Positions 1 to 5,440 of a DNA stretch of 5,440 nucleotides are shown piece by piece. The notes below the pieces were generated by a model. It searched no databases. It was not told the DNA's origin and saw only the letters and a list, made by a program, of their open reading frames with translations. Within the stretch, counting starts at the first letter, position 1, and each line of letters opens with the position of its first letter. Source of the stretch: Rhodobacterales bacterium UBA3077 (GTDB taxonomy: Bacteria > Pseudomonadota > Alphaproteobacteria > Rhodobacterales > Rhodobacteraceae); contig DFBP01000262.1 in NCBI GenBank assembly GCA_002366685.1, positions 3,495-8,934 of the forward strand. The letters are read 5' to 3'. Position numbers and translations under genes: made by a program.

Positions 1-839
1 GCGGCCAGTGGCCCCATATCGCGGTAAACGAAAGAGGCAATCAGGAAGGCATAAATTGCCGCAACCGCCGCCGCTTCGGTTGGGGTAAACGCCCCGGGCC
101 GCCAATAGAGGCCGCCCTCGGCAGCCGCATACCAAGGGTGGCCATAGATACCGCCCATGATGATCACCATCAGGAACAGGCCCCAGATAGCATCCCAACC
201 CGCACGGAAAACCTCTGCCCAACCGAGCCACTCGCCTTTAGGCAGGTTCTTAATACGGGCAACCACATAGATGCCAACCATCAGCATAGTACCAGCCAAA
301 ACACCGGGTATAACCCCGGCAAGGAACATCCGGCCTACCGAAACATCAGTCGCAGAGGCGTAAACCACCATCACAATGGAGGGCGGGATCAGGATACCAA
401 GGGTGCCAGCCACAGCAATGATACCGGCAGCGAAGTCTTTGGAATAGCCAACTTGGTGCATACCGGCGATAACAATCGAGCCAATCGCGACCACGGTCGC
501 CGGAGAAGAGCCGGAAAGCGCCGCAAACATCATACAGGCAAGCACACCCGCGATGGCAAAGCCACCGCGAAGGTGGCCCACCAGAGCAATGGCAAACCGG
601 ATTATGCGTTTTGCCACCCCGCCGGTACTCATAAAGCTGGAAGCGAGGATGAAAAACGGAATCGCCAGCAACGTATAGTGGGCATACATTGCCTGAAACA
701 TGGTTTGGCCAACCGAGGCCAAAGAGGCATCAGAGTAGAGCAGCTGGAACACGATCGAGCTGAGGCCAAGCGAAATGGCGATCGGCACACCGAGCAGCAA
801 AAAGCCGATGACCATACCGAAGAGGACGATGATTTCCAT
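1..839 (-). CDS. dctM: TRAP transporter large membrane subunit DctM, C-terminus cut by window edge
   Basis: The frame is open from an ATG at 839-837 to base 3, giving 279 residues; the usual family length is about 425-450, so roughly the last third is missing. This is the transporter subunit that moves C4-dicarboxylate across the inner membrane with an ion gradient, fed by DctP. Visible family marks are a hydrophobic N-terminus, LLAIPFFILA (57-66), a GGVAKR turn (73-78), ALSGSSPATV (107-116), GTLGILIPPS (145-154) and FTPTEAAAVAA (251-261). These Gly/Pro/Ser-rich hairpin motifs are typical of DctM (ion-transporter superfamily). The start is fixed by a perfect SD at 848-854 with an 8-base spacer and by its place 3 bases after the dctQ stop. 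One oddity is about 16-17 extra residues (around 234-250, GHPWYAAAEGGLYWRPG) between the GGIY and FTPTEA motifs, which directly adjoin in most relatives I know. Family assignment is certain; the substrate is inferred from dctP and dctBD. Confidence 0.95.
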   Translation of the reverse strand, partial: MEIIVLFGMVIGFLLLGVPIAISLGLSSIVFQLLYSDASLASVGQTMFQAMYAHYTLLAIPFFILASSFMSTGGVAKRIIRFAIALVGHLRGGFAIAGVLACMMFAALSGSSPATVVAIGSIVIAGMHQVGYSKDFAAGIIAVAGTLGILIPPSIVMVVYASATDVSVGRMFLAGVIPGVLAGTMLMVGIYVVARIKNLPKGEWLGWAEVFRAGWDAIWGLFLMVIIMGGIYGHPWYAAAEGGLYWRPGAFTPTEAAAVAAIYAFLIASFVYRDMGPLA

Positions 840-842
840 GGC

Positions 843-1559
843 TTAAGCCTCCTTGGCGGCTTGGGCAGCCACTTCTTTAACGTCATCTTCAGCTTCGTGG
901 CTCACAATCAGGGTATCGCGCGAGCCCTTTGCCAGAGCCATAAACGCCTGCACTAGGCGGTATAGCAGCAGGGCAGCGCCAACTGGCAGGATAATATAGG
1001 GAATAAAACGAGGTATCTTGTTATAGGCTTCGCCTTCGTTGATCATCGGTTCGATAAAGCGGAGCCAGTCGGGCATGGGCACGCGGTCTACCTCGTACCA
1101 ACTGCGGTAATTGGTGATTTTCATCTCCTCAAAACCGGTCGGGAACCATGCGCCGGTGGTGGCGGGCAGGTTGGCAAAATTAGCGTAATAATCATAGCTG
1201 GCTTTGAGCAGCAGCAGGGCATAGGCAATTGAGATCGCGGTGGCCAGCATGGCCAGCTTTCGTCGCGTCGCCATGCGGAAAAGGTTGATAACGGAATCCA
1301 CGCCGAGGTGGGCGGTGATTTTAACGCAGTAACTCACGCCGAGCAGCACCAGCCAGGCAAACAGGATCGAGGTGGCCTCAAGCCCCCAGATCAATCCGCC
1401 ATTGATGCCGAATATATTGTTCATAAAGTCACCAAAGCCGGAGCCGGCAGAATAGCGCAGCACCACATTTATAAAGGTTATCAGGGTCATCAAGCCGAGG
1501 ATGATCGCGATCAGCGTTTCCTCGATGCTATCCATAAAGCTTTTGTCTTTGGTGTGCAT
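843..1559 (-). CDS. dctQ: TRAP transporter small membrane subunit DctQ
   Basis: This 238-residue protein is the small membrane subunit that pairs with DctM. Four hydrophobic segments are visible at about 13-35, 57-78, 101-121 and 185-207, the normal DctQ topology. Family-like stretches are FINVVLRY (29-36) ending the first helix and the region WLVLLGVSYCVKITAHLGVD (69-88). The loop between helices 3 and 4 is long (about 122-184, rich in W, P and charged residues) and the tail is acidic. This makes it longer than the minimal ~170-residue DctQ, but close to what I recall for the C4-dicarboxylate DctQ of Rhodobacter. The start at 1559 is preferred because GGGGGGAAG (1564-1572) lies 4 bases upstream; Met9 is an alternative. 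Its end overlaps the dctM SD, so the two are probably translationally coupled. A strong hairpin separates it from dctP. Confidence 0.95.
   Translation of the reverse strand: MHTKDKSFMDSIEETLIAIILGLMTLITFINVVLRYSAGSGFGDFMNNIFGINGGLIWGLEATSILFAWLVLLGVSYCVKITAHLGVDSVINLFRMATRRKLAMLATAISIAYALLLLKASYDYYANFANLPATTGAWFPTGFEEMKITNYRSWYEVDRVPMPDWLRFIEPMINEGEAYNKIPRFIPYIILPVGAALLLYRLVQAFMALAKGSRDTLIVSHEAEDDVKEVAAQAAKEA
848..854 (-). promoter_or_regulatory. Shine-Dalgarno of dctM inside the dctQ 3' end
   Basis: AAGGAGG, the full anti-SD complement, lies 8 bases before the dctM ATG and within the last codons of dctQ. It decides the dctM start and supports coupled translation of the two membrane subunits, which form a complex. 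Confidence 0.85.
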
Positions 1560-1563
1560 GTTG

Positions 1564-1572
1564 CTTCCCCCC
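1564..1572 (-). promoter_or_regulatory. Probable Shine-Dalgarno of dctQ
   Basis: GGGGGGAAG lies 4 bases before the ATG at 1559-1557. It is purine-rich but not a textbook AGGAGG. It favours the first Met over Met9 as the start. It begins only a few bases after the dctP-dctQ hairpin and its T-run. Confidence 0.6.
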
Positions 1573-1578
1573 GGTCAG

Positions 1579-1608
1579 AAAAGCGCCGCCAGCGTGGGCT
1601 GGCGGCGC
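1579..1608 (-). terminator. Hairpin with short T-run between dctP and dctQ
   Basis: Eight bases after the dctP stop, the minus strand reads a perfect 11-bp GC-rich stem, GCGCCGCCAGC and its complement (arms 1598-1608 and 1583-1593), with a CCAC loop, followed by TTTT (1582-1579). It has the form of an intrinsic terminator but with a short U-run, so partial termination or read-through is likely. A second role is to protect the dctP 3' end from exonucleases. Either way, dctP mRNA should exceed dctQM mRNA, as suits a binding protein needed in excess. That it lies inside an operon is inferred from gene content and spacing. Confidence 0.8.
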
Positions 1609-1615
1609 GGTGTTT

Positions 1616-2617
1616 TTAGTGGCGCGTGTTGATCTCTTGCGCGGCAGCGATGTTCTCGGCGCCAACGTCGCCTTCAAACTGGGCCCAAACCGGACTCATC
1701 GCAGCAACCCAAGCTGCACGTTGCTCTGCGCTAAGTTCGCGAACAACCCCGCCAGCCGCAATAATCGCTTGTTTGGCTTCTTCATTCACGGCTGTAGCTT
1801 CTGCGTTCCGCAGCGTGGTCACTTCACCCAGAATGGTCAGGAACTGGTCGCGCACTTCGGGATCCAATCCGTCAAGCCATTCGGTGGAAGTCACAACAAG
1901 ATAGTCGATGATACCGTGGTTGGTTACGGTTGTGCCGTCCTGCACTTCGAAGAACTTCTTGCCGTAGATGTTGGACCAGGTGTTCTCCTGCCCGTCAACC
2001 ACGCCGGTTTGCAGCGCGCCGTAAACTTCCGAGAAAGCCATTGGCTGCGGGATCGCCCCCAGCGCTTCCATCTGCGCTACCAGCACATCCGAGGTTTGCA
2101 CGCGGAACTTGAGGCCGGCAGCATCGGTTGGCAGGTTCAGCGGTACATTGGCCGAGAAGTTTTTCATGCCATTGTGCCAGAAATCGAGGCCCATCAAGCC
2201 GCGGCGCGCCATGGAAGCTTTCATGGCTTCACCGGTTTCGGAGTTCTGGAACTCGTCAACCGCGTCGATGTTGGCAAACATGAACGGCAGGTCAAAGATC
2301 CGGAACTGGCGGGTGAAGGCCTCAAATTTCGACAGGCTGGGTGCCGCGAGTTGCACGTCACCTTGAAGCATGGCTTCGAGCACCTGGTTATCATTATAAA
2401 GCGTGGAGTTCGGGTAAACCTCCATACACGCAACGCCGTTCATCTCGGCATTTACACGCTCGGCCAGCAATGTGGCGGCAATACCTTTAGGGTGGCGGTC
2501 GGTGTTGGTCACGTGAGCGAATTTGATAACAATTTCGCCCTCGTCGCATTCAGCCATTGCAGCGGTTGCGGATAGTGTGGTGGCGGCCAGTGCGGCGGCC
2601 ATGGTTAGTTTTAGCAT
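1616..2617 (-). CDS. dctP: TRAP transporter periplasmic C4-dicarboxylate-binding protein DctP
   Basis: This 333-residue protein is the extracytoplasmic solute receptor that binds C4-dicarboxylates (malate, succinate, fumarate) and delivers them to DctQM. The N-terminus MLKLTMAAALAATTLSATAAMA is a signal peptide with likely cleavage after AMA-22, giving a mature start at Glu23. DctP-family marks are IKFAHV (31-36), HPKG (42-45), EVYPNSTLYNDN (66-77), GDVQLAAPSLSKFE (86-99), IFDLPFMF (107-114), LKFRVQTSD (169-177) with the conserved substrate-carboxylate arginine at 172, and MAFSEVYGALQTGVVDGQENTWSN over about 193-216. The GQENTW form is typical of the C4-dicarboxylate branch. Only two cysteines occur, Cys24 and Cys64 (precursor numbering). 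The start at 2617 is set by GGGAGGAA a few bases upstream and by the signal peptide; the frame stays open to 2764, but that extension breaks the signal peptide. The length is usual for the family. Confidence 0.96.
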   Translation of the reverse strand: MLKLTMAAALAATTLSATAAMAECDEGEIVIKFAHVTNTDRHPKGIAATLLAERVNAEMNGVACMEVYPNSTLYNDNQVLEAMLQGDVQLAAPSLSKFEAFTRQFRIFDLPFMFANIDAVDEFQNSETGEAMKASMARRGLMGLDFWHNGMKNFSANVPLNLPTDAAGLKFRVQTSDVLVAQMEALGAIPQPMAFSEVYGALQTGVVDGQENTWSNIYGKKFFEVQDGTTVTNHGIIDYLVVTSTEWLDGLDPEVRDQFLTILGEVTTLRNAEATAVNEEAKQAIIAAGGVVRELSAEQRAAWVAAMSPVWAQFEGDVGAENIAAAQEINTRH

Positions 2618-2621
2618 GATG

Positions 2622-2629
2622 TTCCTCCC
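2622..2629 (-). promoter_or_regulatory. Shine-Dalgarno of dctP
   Basis: GGGAGGAA lies 4 bases before the ATG at 2617-2615, with its GGAGG core about 6 bases away. It selects this start over in-frame upstream ATG codons up to 2764 and places the signal peptide at the true N-terminus. Confidence 0.85.
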
Positions 2630-2690
2630 AGAACGATTGATGGCCACTTGCGTGGCCCATGCGCTATTGAAGCACAAATTGCCGCCGGGG

Positions 2691-2706
2691 AAACAAAAAA
2701 TTGTTT
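2691..2706. repeat. AT-rich inverted repeat upstream of dctP
   Basis: On the minus strand this reads AAACAA-TTTT-TTGTTT, a perfect 6-bp inverted repeat with a 4-base centre, in an otherwise GC-rich region and about 75 bases before the dctP start. It could be an operator, part of the promoter's melting region or simply low-complexity sequence. I cannot assign a binding protein. Confidence 0.4.
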
Positions 2707-2724
2707 GTGTGGAGAGTGTATCAA
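2697..2724 (-). promoter_or_regulatory. Tentative sigma70-type promoter of dctP
   Basis: TTGATA (2724-2719) matches the -35 consensus at 5 of 6 positions. Sixteen bases downstream is AATTTT (2702-2697), a poor but AT-rich -10 position. Transcription would start near 2690, leaving a leader of about 70 bases. The -10 is weak enough that the promoter may need an activator. The placement is a suggestion only; the gap 2618-2820 as a whole is the likely dctP control region because it separates the regulatory genes from the transport genes. Confidence 0.22.
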
Positions 2725-2770
2725 ATATGAGCAAATACAGCGCATTAGCCCCATGTCGCCACATAGTTGC

Positions 2771-2818
2771 GTGCGGGATTAGTGACGGCAGAAAGGAGCT
2801 TGTGCGGATTCCCGCACA
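2771..2818. promoter_or_regulatory. Candidate tandem DctD-binding region upstream of dctP
   Basis: The plus strand has TGTGCGG-ATTC-CCGCACA (2801-2818), a palindrome with 7-bp arms. A second copy of its left half, GTGCGGGATT (2771-2780), lies exactly 31 bases from GTGCGGATT (2802-2810), about three helical turns, so both would face the same side of the DNA. The right half of the second site is degenerate. DctD and other NtrC-family dimers bind paired palindromic sites upstream of their target, and these lie about 50-100 bases upstream of the tentative promoter. The palindrome also sits 3 bases after the dctD stop and could instead be a weak dctD terminator: the transcript would have a 7-bp stem and GAAT loop, but only a CTCCTTTC tract and no real U-run. 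Confidence 0.4.
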
Positions 2819-2820
2819 GT

Positions 2821-4086
2821 TCAGCGAAAGACCGCCGGGTCTATTTTCAGGCGTTTCATCTTGTCATAAAGCGTTTTGCGTGGAATGCGGAGCGCCTCGC
2901 AAACATCGGTCATCCGGCTGGCGTATTTATTCAGAGCGTCCTCGATAAGGTGTCTTTCCATCTGTTCCAAAGCGAGAGTCAAGCCTCCGGCGGTAGCCCC
3001 GTCATATTCGCTCAGCCCCATTGCCAGCCGCGCCGCGTGGTTTTTCAGCTCACGCATATTGCCGCGCCAATTATGGGCAAGTAGGCTTGGAATCTGAAAA
3101 TCCGCTGGGAGAGTGCCGCCAGCCTCGTCCATAAAATGACTGTATAAGAGACCGATATCCTCAGGCCGCTCGCGTAGCGGCGGGATGTGTATCCGCGCCA
3201 CATCAAGCCGGAAGAAAAGGTCACGCCGGAATTGTCCGGCTTCCACCATGTCAGGCAAGTTTTCGTGGCTGGCCGCCAAAACCCGAATGTCGAGCTTTTG
3301 CGGTTGGCCTAACCGGTCTTCTACGCTGCGCTCTTCGAGAATGCGTAGCAAGTTGACCTGTTGGTCTAATGGCATGGCCCCGATCTCGTCCAGAAACAGC
3401 GTGCCACCATCGGCGCGGGCAAAGGCGCCTTTGCGGGTATTGTCACCAAACAAGACCTCATGGGTTAGACCTTCGGTCAACATTCCGCAATTTATGGCGA
3501 TAAACGGAGCGTTTGCGCCTGAAAGCTGGTGAATCACCCGTGCCGCCAGTTCTTTGCCAACGCCGGTTTCTCCGGTGATCAACGCGTCCGATCTTGCATT
3601 TGAGACCGCTCTCAACTGGCGGCGAAGGTTTTGGGTGGCTTCCGATTGCCCGATCACCAGCCGCTCGGCTGCATCTTGCGCTGCCAATCGAGCCGTGAGG
3701 GAACGGTTTTCCAGTACGGTTTTCCGCAATGCGCACGCGCGCGCCACTACCTCGGCCAACCGGCCGGTGCCAACCGGCTTCTCCAGAAAGTTCAGCGCGC
3801 CAGCTTCCATCGCGCGAACCGCCATAGGTACATCGCCCTCACCCGTGATCAAGATCACCGGCAGGTCCATGTCTACCTGCTTGCATCGCTCCAGAAGGGC
3901 AAATCCGTCTTTGCCGGGCATGCGCACATCAGATAGGACTATACCTTCGAAATTTGGAGAAATGTGGTCGATCGCCTCAATAAACGAGCCGGCAAGAACG
4001 ACCGGATGGCCGGCAAGTTCAAGGGTTTGCCCCAGCGCTTCGCGGACCTCGCGATCATCATCGACCAGCAATATGTTCAGGCTCAT
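2821..4086 (-). CDS. dctD: NtrC-family response regulator DctD, lacking the GAFTGA loop
   Basis: This 421-residue protein is the DNA-binding partner of DctB. The receiver (about 1-120) has acidic Asp9-Asp11, phosphoacceptor Asp53 in LSDVRMPG, Thr81 and Lys103 in LEKP. The AAA+ domain (about 143-365) has Walker A TGETGVGKE (171-179), Walker B GGTLFLDE (227-234), the arginine-finger segment FRRDLFFRL (286-294), IPPLRERPEDI (301-311) and sensor II WRGNMREL (340-347). A Fis-type HTH ends the protein (about 375-418, with RKTLYDKMKR). Between LFG (212-214) and GGTLFLDE only 12-13 residues remain, where family members have about 21 including GAFTGA; the stretch reads DNTRKGAFARAD. Since that loop contacts sigma54, sigma54 activation is doubtful. 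The start overlaps the dctB stop (ATGA), with AAGGAG at 4094-4099. The HTH and the dctB/dctP context support DctD over other NtrC relatives. Confidence 0.93.
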   Translation of the reverse strand: MSLNILLVDDDREVREALGQTLELAGHPVVLAGSFIEAIDHISPNFEGIVLSDVRMPGKDGFALLERCKQVDMDLPVILITGEGDVPMAVRAMEAGALNFLEKPVGTGRLAEVVARACALRKTVLENRSLTARLAAQDAAERLVIGQSEATQNLRRQLRAVSNARSDALITGETGVGKELAARVIHQLSGANAPFIAINCGMLTEGLTHEVLFGDNTRKGAFARADGGTLFLDEIGAMPLDQQVNLLRILEERSVEDRLGQPQKLDIRVLAASHENLPDMVEAGQFRRDLFFRLDVARIHIPPLRERPEDIGLLYSHFMDEAGGTLPADFQIPSLLAHNWRGNMRELKNHAARLAMGLSEYDGATAGGLTLALEQMERHLIEDALNKYASRMTDVCEALRIPRKTLYDKMKRLKIDPAVFR

Positions 4087-5440
4087 TCCGGCACTCCTTT
4101 TGGCAGGGTCACGGTGAAAATGGCGCCGCCGTCTTCGTGGTTCCCTCCTTTTATCGTCCCGTCAAAGCTTTGCACTATCCCGTAGGAAATGGACAGGCCT
4201 AGCCCCATTCCATCTTCTTTTCCAACAGTTTTGGTTGTATAAAAGGGCTCGAATATTTTCTCGGGGTCCGTCAGTCCCGGGCCGGTATCGCGCAATACTA
4301 TCCTTGCCTCCCTGTCGAATTCCTGCACCGATATTTCAATTCGCTTTTCAGGTACCACCACCATAGCATCCACCGCGTTGGAAATAAGATTGAGCACCAC
4401 CTGCTGCAACCGAACCGCCCCGCCTTGTGCGATGATCTCTGTTTTGGGGGGCTGCCAGTCTACCACAACCCGTTCGCTCCGCAGCCGTGCCCCTGCAATT
4501 TCCAATGCATCATCCACAACTTTGCCAAGTGATACATCACCCGTTGCCTCGCCCTCTTTGCGCGAAAAAGCCCTGAGGTTTTTGATGATCCGGGCCATGC
4601 GCGCCGTCAGGTCAGCGATCCGCCCAAGGTTGCCCGAGGCTTTCTCCGCCTCTCCCCGCTCCAGAAATACTTGCGCGTTTTCCGAAAAGGACTGGATAGC
4701 CGCCAGTGGCTGATTGAGCTCGTGGCTGATCCCTGCCGCCATTTGTCCAAGCGCCGAGAGCTTTCCGGCCTGAACCAGATCATCCTGCGCGCGCCGCAAT
4801 TGGGATGTTCGTTTCTCGACCCGCGCTTCAAGTTGCAGGTTCGCTTCTTCACGGACCTCAAGCTGCCGTGCCAGCACTGAGCGGCGTAAATAAAGCCCCC
4901 AAAGCAAGGCACCAAAAAGCGCCAGAAGTGCAGCCACCAGCATAGCCCTTAGCGAGGCGGCTTCGGAAGCCGGGTTCAGGTTGGTCAGAATGTAGGCATT
5001 CATCCCGATAACCGGAAGCGGCTGGGTTTCCAAAAGGGCAACCTCCGGCAATTGCGGATCATCGCGTGTGCGCCAAATTGTATGTCCAAACTGCGTTGTG
5101 GCGCTTGGGTCGGCAAAAGCGGGCAGTGGCTGGTATCCATAGCGCGACCGACTGTTCAGCGGGGCCGGGTTGCCGAGTCGGCGCAACAGCAACTCCGAAC
5201 GATTTGAAATGAAAATGACATCATTTTCATCCGCAAAGAACACCGTTTCGGGATCCCCCCTCCAAAGGAGCTCAAGGTTCTCCAAGTCTGCCTTTACCAC
5301 CAGCACCCCGTGAATCCTGCCTTCGCCATCCCGAATAGGGCTCGCAAACGTGAACCCGCGTGGTGTGTCACCTCGTTCCTGAAGGTGATAAAACCCGAGC
5401 GCTCCGTTCATAGCGCGCACAAAATCAGGGCGGTCTGCCA
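4083..5440 (-). CDS. dctB: C4-dicarboxylate sensor histidine kinase DctB, N-terminus beyond window edge
   Basis: The frame is open from the right edge to a TGA at 4085-4083, about 452 codons; family members are about 600 residues, so the first helix and part of the sensor are missing. From the edge leftward: the end of a periplasmic PDC (Cache-like) sensor, starting ADRPDFVRAM and including GFTFASPI and GVLVVKADLE; a second sensor subdomain (VFFADENDVIFISN); one membrane helix (about 4943-4887); a charged linker likely to be coiled coil; HisKA with the phosphoacceptor His at 4722-4724 in ISHELNQPLAAI; and HATPase with N-box QQVVLNLISNAVDAM, DTGPGL, FEPFYTTK and GMGLGLS. It should autophosphorylate on sensing external C4-dicarboxylate and pass phosphate to DctD, whose gene overlaps it by 4 bases. 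No cytoplasmic PAS domain is apparent. A GTG at 5420 is not the start, since coding clearly continues upstream. Confidence 0.94.
   Translation of the reverse strand, partial: ADRPDFVRAMNGALGFYHLQERGDTPRGFTFASPIRDGEGRIHGVLVVKADLENLELLWRGDPETVFFADENDVIFISNRSELLLRRLGNPAPLNSRSRYGYQPLPAFADPSATTQFGHTIWRTRDDPQLPEVALLETQPLPVIGMNAYILTNLNPASEAASLRAMLVAALLALFGALLWGLYLRRSVLARQLEVREEANLQLEARVEKRTSQLRRAQDDLVQAGKLSALGQMAAGISHELNQPLAAIQSFSENAQVFLERGEAEKASGNLGRIADLTARMARIIKNLRAFSRKEGEATGDVSLGKVVDDALEIAGARLRSERVVVDWQPPKTEIIAQGGAVRLQQVVLNLISNAVDAMVVVPEKRIEISVQEFDREARIVLRDTGPGLTDPEKIFEPFYTTKTVGKEDGMGLGLSISYGIVQSFDGTIKGGNHEDGGAIFTVTLPKGVPE

Noticed and set aside
138..956. Plus-strand open frame of 272 codons
   Set aside because: It lies antisense to dctM and dctQ, both clear family members. 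Its product is rich in His, Arg, Asp and Gln with no fold signature, as expected of a shadow frame.
1533..1535. Met9 of DctQ as alternative start
   Set aside because: It lacks a convincing SD, whereas the first Met has GGGGGGAAG just upstream. It remains possible but less likely.
1610..2575. Plus-strand open frame of 321 codons
   Set aside because: It is antisense to dctP along almost its whole length, with no recognisable motif or good SD. The dctP reading is unmistakable.
2719..2731. IHF-like site TATCAA-N4 on the plus strand
   Set aside because: The first half matches, but the TTR half is GAG, too poor to call. The same bases are better read as the TTGATA -35 candidate.
2730..2745. Possible sigma54 site ATGCGC-N5-TTGCT on the minus strand
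   Set aside because: The nearly invariant GG at -24 is missing, so the match rests on the TTGC half alone.
2618..2764. In-frame N-terminal extension of dctP by 49 codons
   Set aside because: It would bury the signal peptide. The ATG at 2617 has a strong SD and gives a textbook Sec leader, and the extension covers the likely promoter region.
5418..5420. GTG as the start of dctB
   Set aside because: The frame stays open to the edge, and the upstream residues ADRPDF continue the DctB sensor domain. Starting here would remove the first membrane helix.

Overview
The window holds one co-directional block on the minus strand: a C4-dicarboxylate TRAP transport locus together with its two-component regulator. 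In transcription order the genes are dctB (sensor kinase, its N-terminal part beyond the right edge), dctD (response regulator), a 203-base gap, dctP (periplasmic binding protein), a strong hairpin, dctQ (small membrane subunit) and dctM (large membrane subunit, cut by the left edge). No gene on the plus strand is credible. The moderately high GC, the dense SD-led operon and the style of the DctP, DctQ and DctD proteins suggest an alphaproteobacterium, most likely of the Rhodobacterales/Roseobacter group. That placement is an inference from protein character, not from a marker gene.

Layout from the right: dctB (4083 to the edge at 5440) overlaps dctD (2821-4086) in an ATGA stop/start. The gap 2618-2820 carries a GC-rich palindrome 3 bases past the dctD stop, a matching half-site one helical phase away, and an AT-rich stretch that is the likely dctP promoter. 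dctP (1616-2617) is followed by an 11-bp perfect stem with a short T-run, then dctQ (843-1559). dctM starts 3 bases after the dctQ stop, behind a perfect SD, and runs off at base 1.

How it should work: DctB senses external C4-dicarboxylate and phosphorylates DctD. DctD acts from sites upstream of dctP to raise transcription of dctPQM. DctP captures substrate in the periplasm and delivers it to the DctQM complex, which imports it using an ion gradient. The hairpin after dctP should let the binding protein be made in excess over the membrane subunits.

The most notable point is that DctD has an intact receiver, Walker A and B, arginine fingers and Fis-type HTH, but its AAA+ domain is about nine residues short where the sigma54-contacting GAFTGA loop belongs. 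I also find no sound -24/-12 (GG-N10-GC) promoter upstream of dctP. Together these suggest a DctD that has left sigma54 and works with a sigma70-type polymerase, as is known for Rhodobacter capsulatus NtrC.
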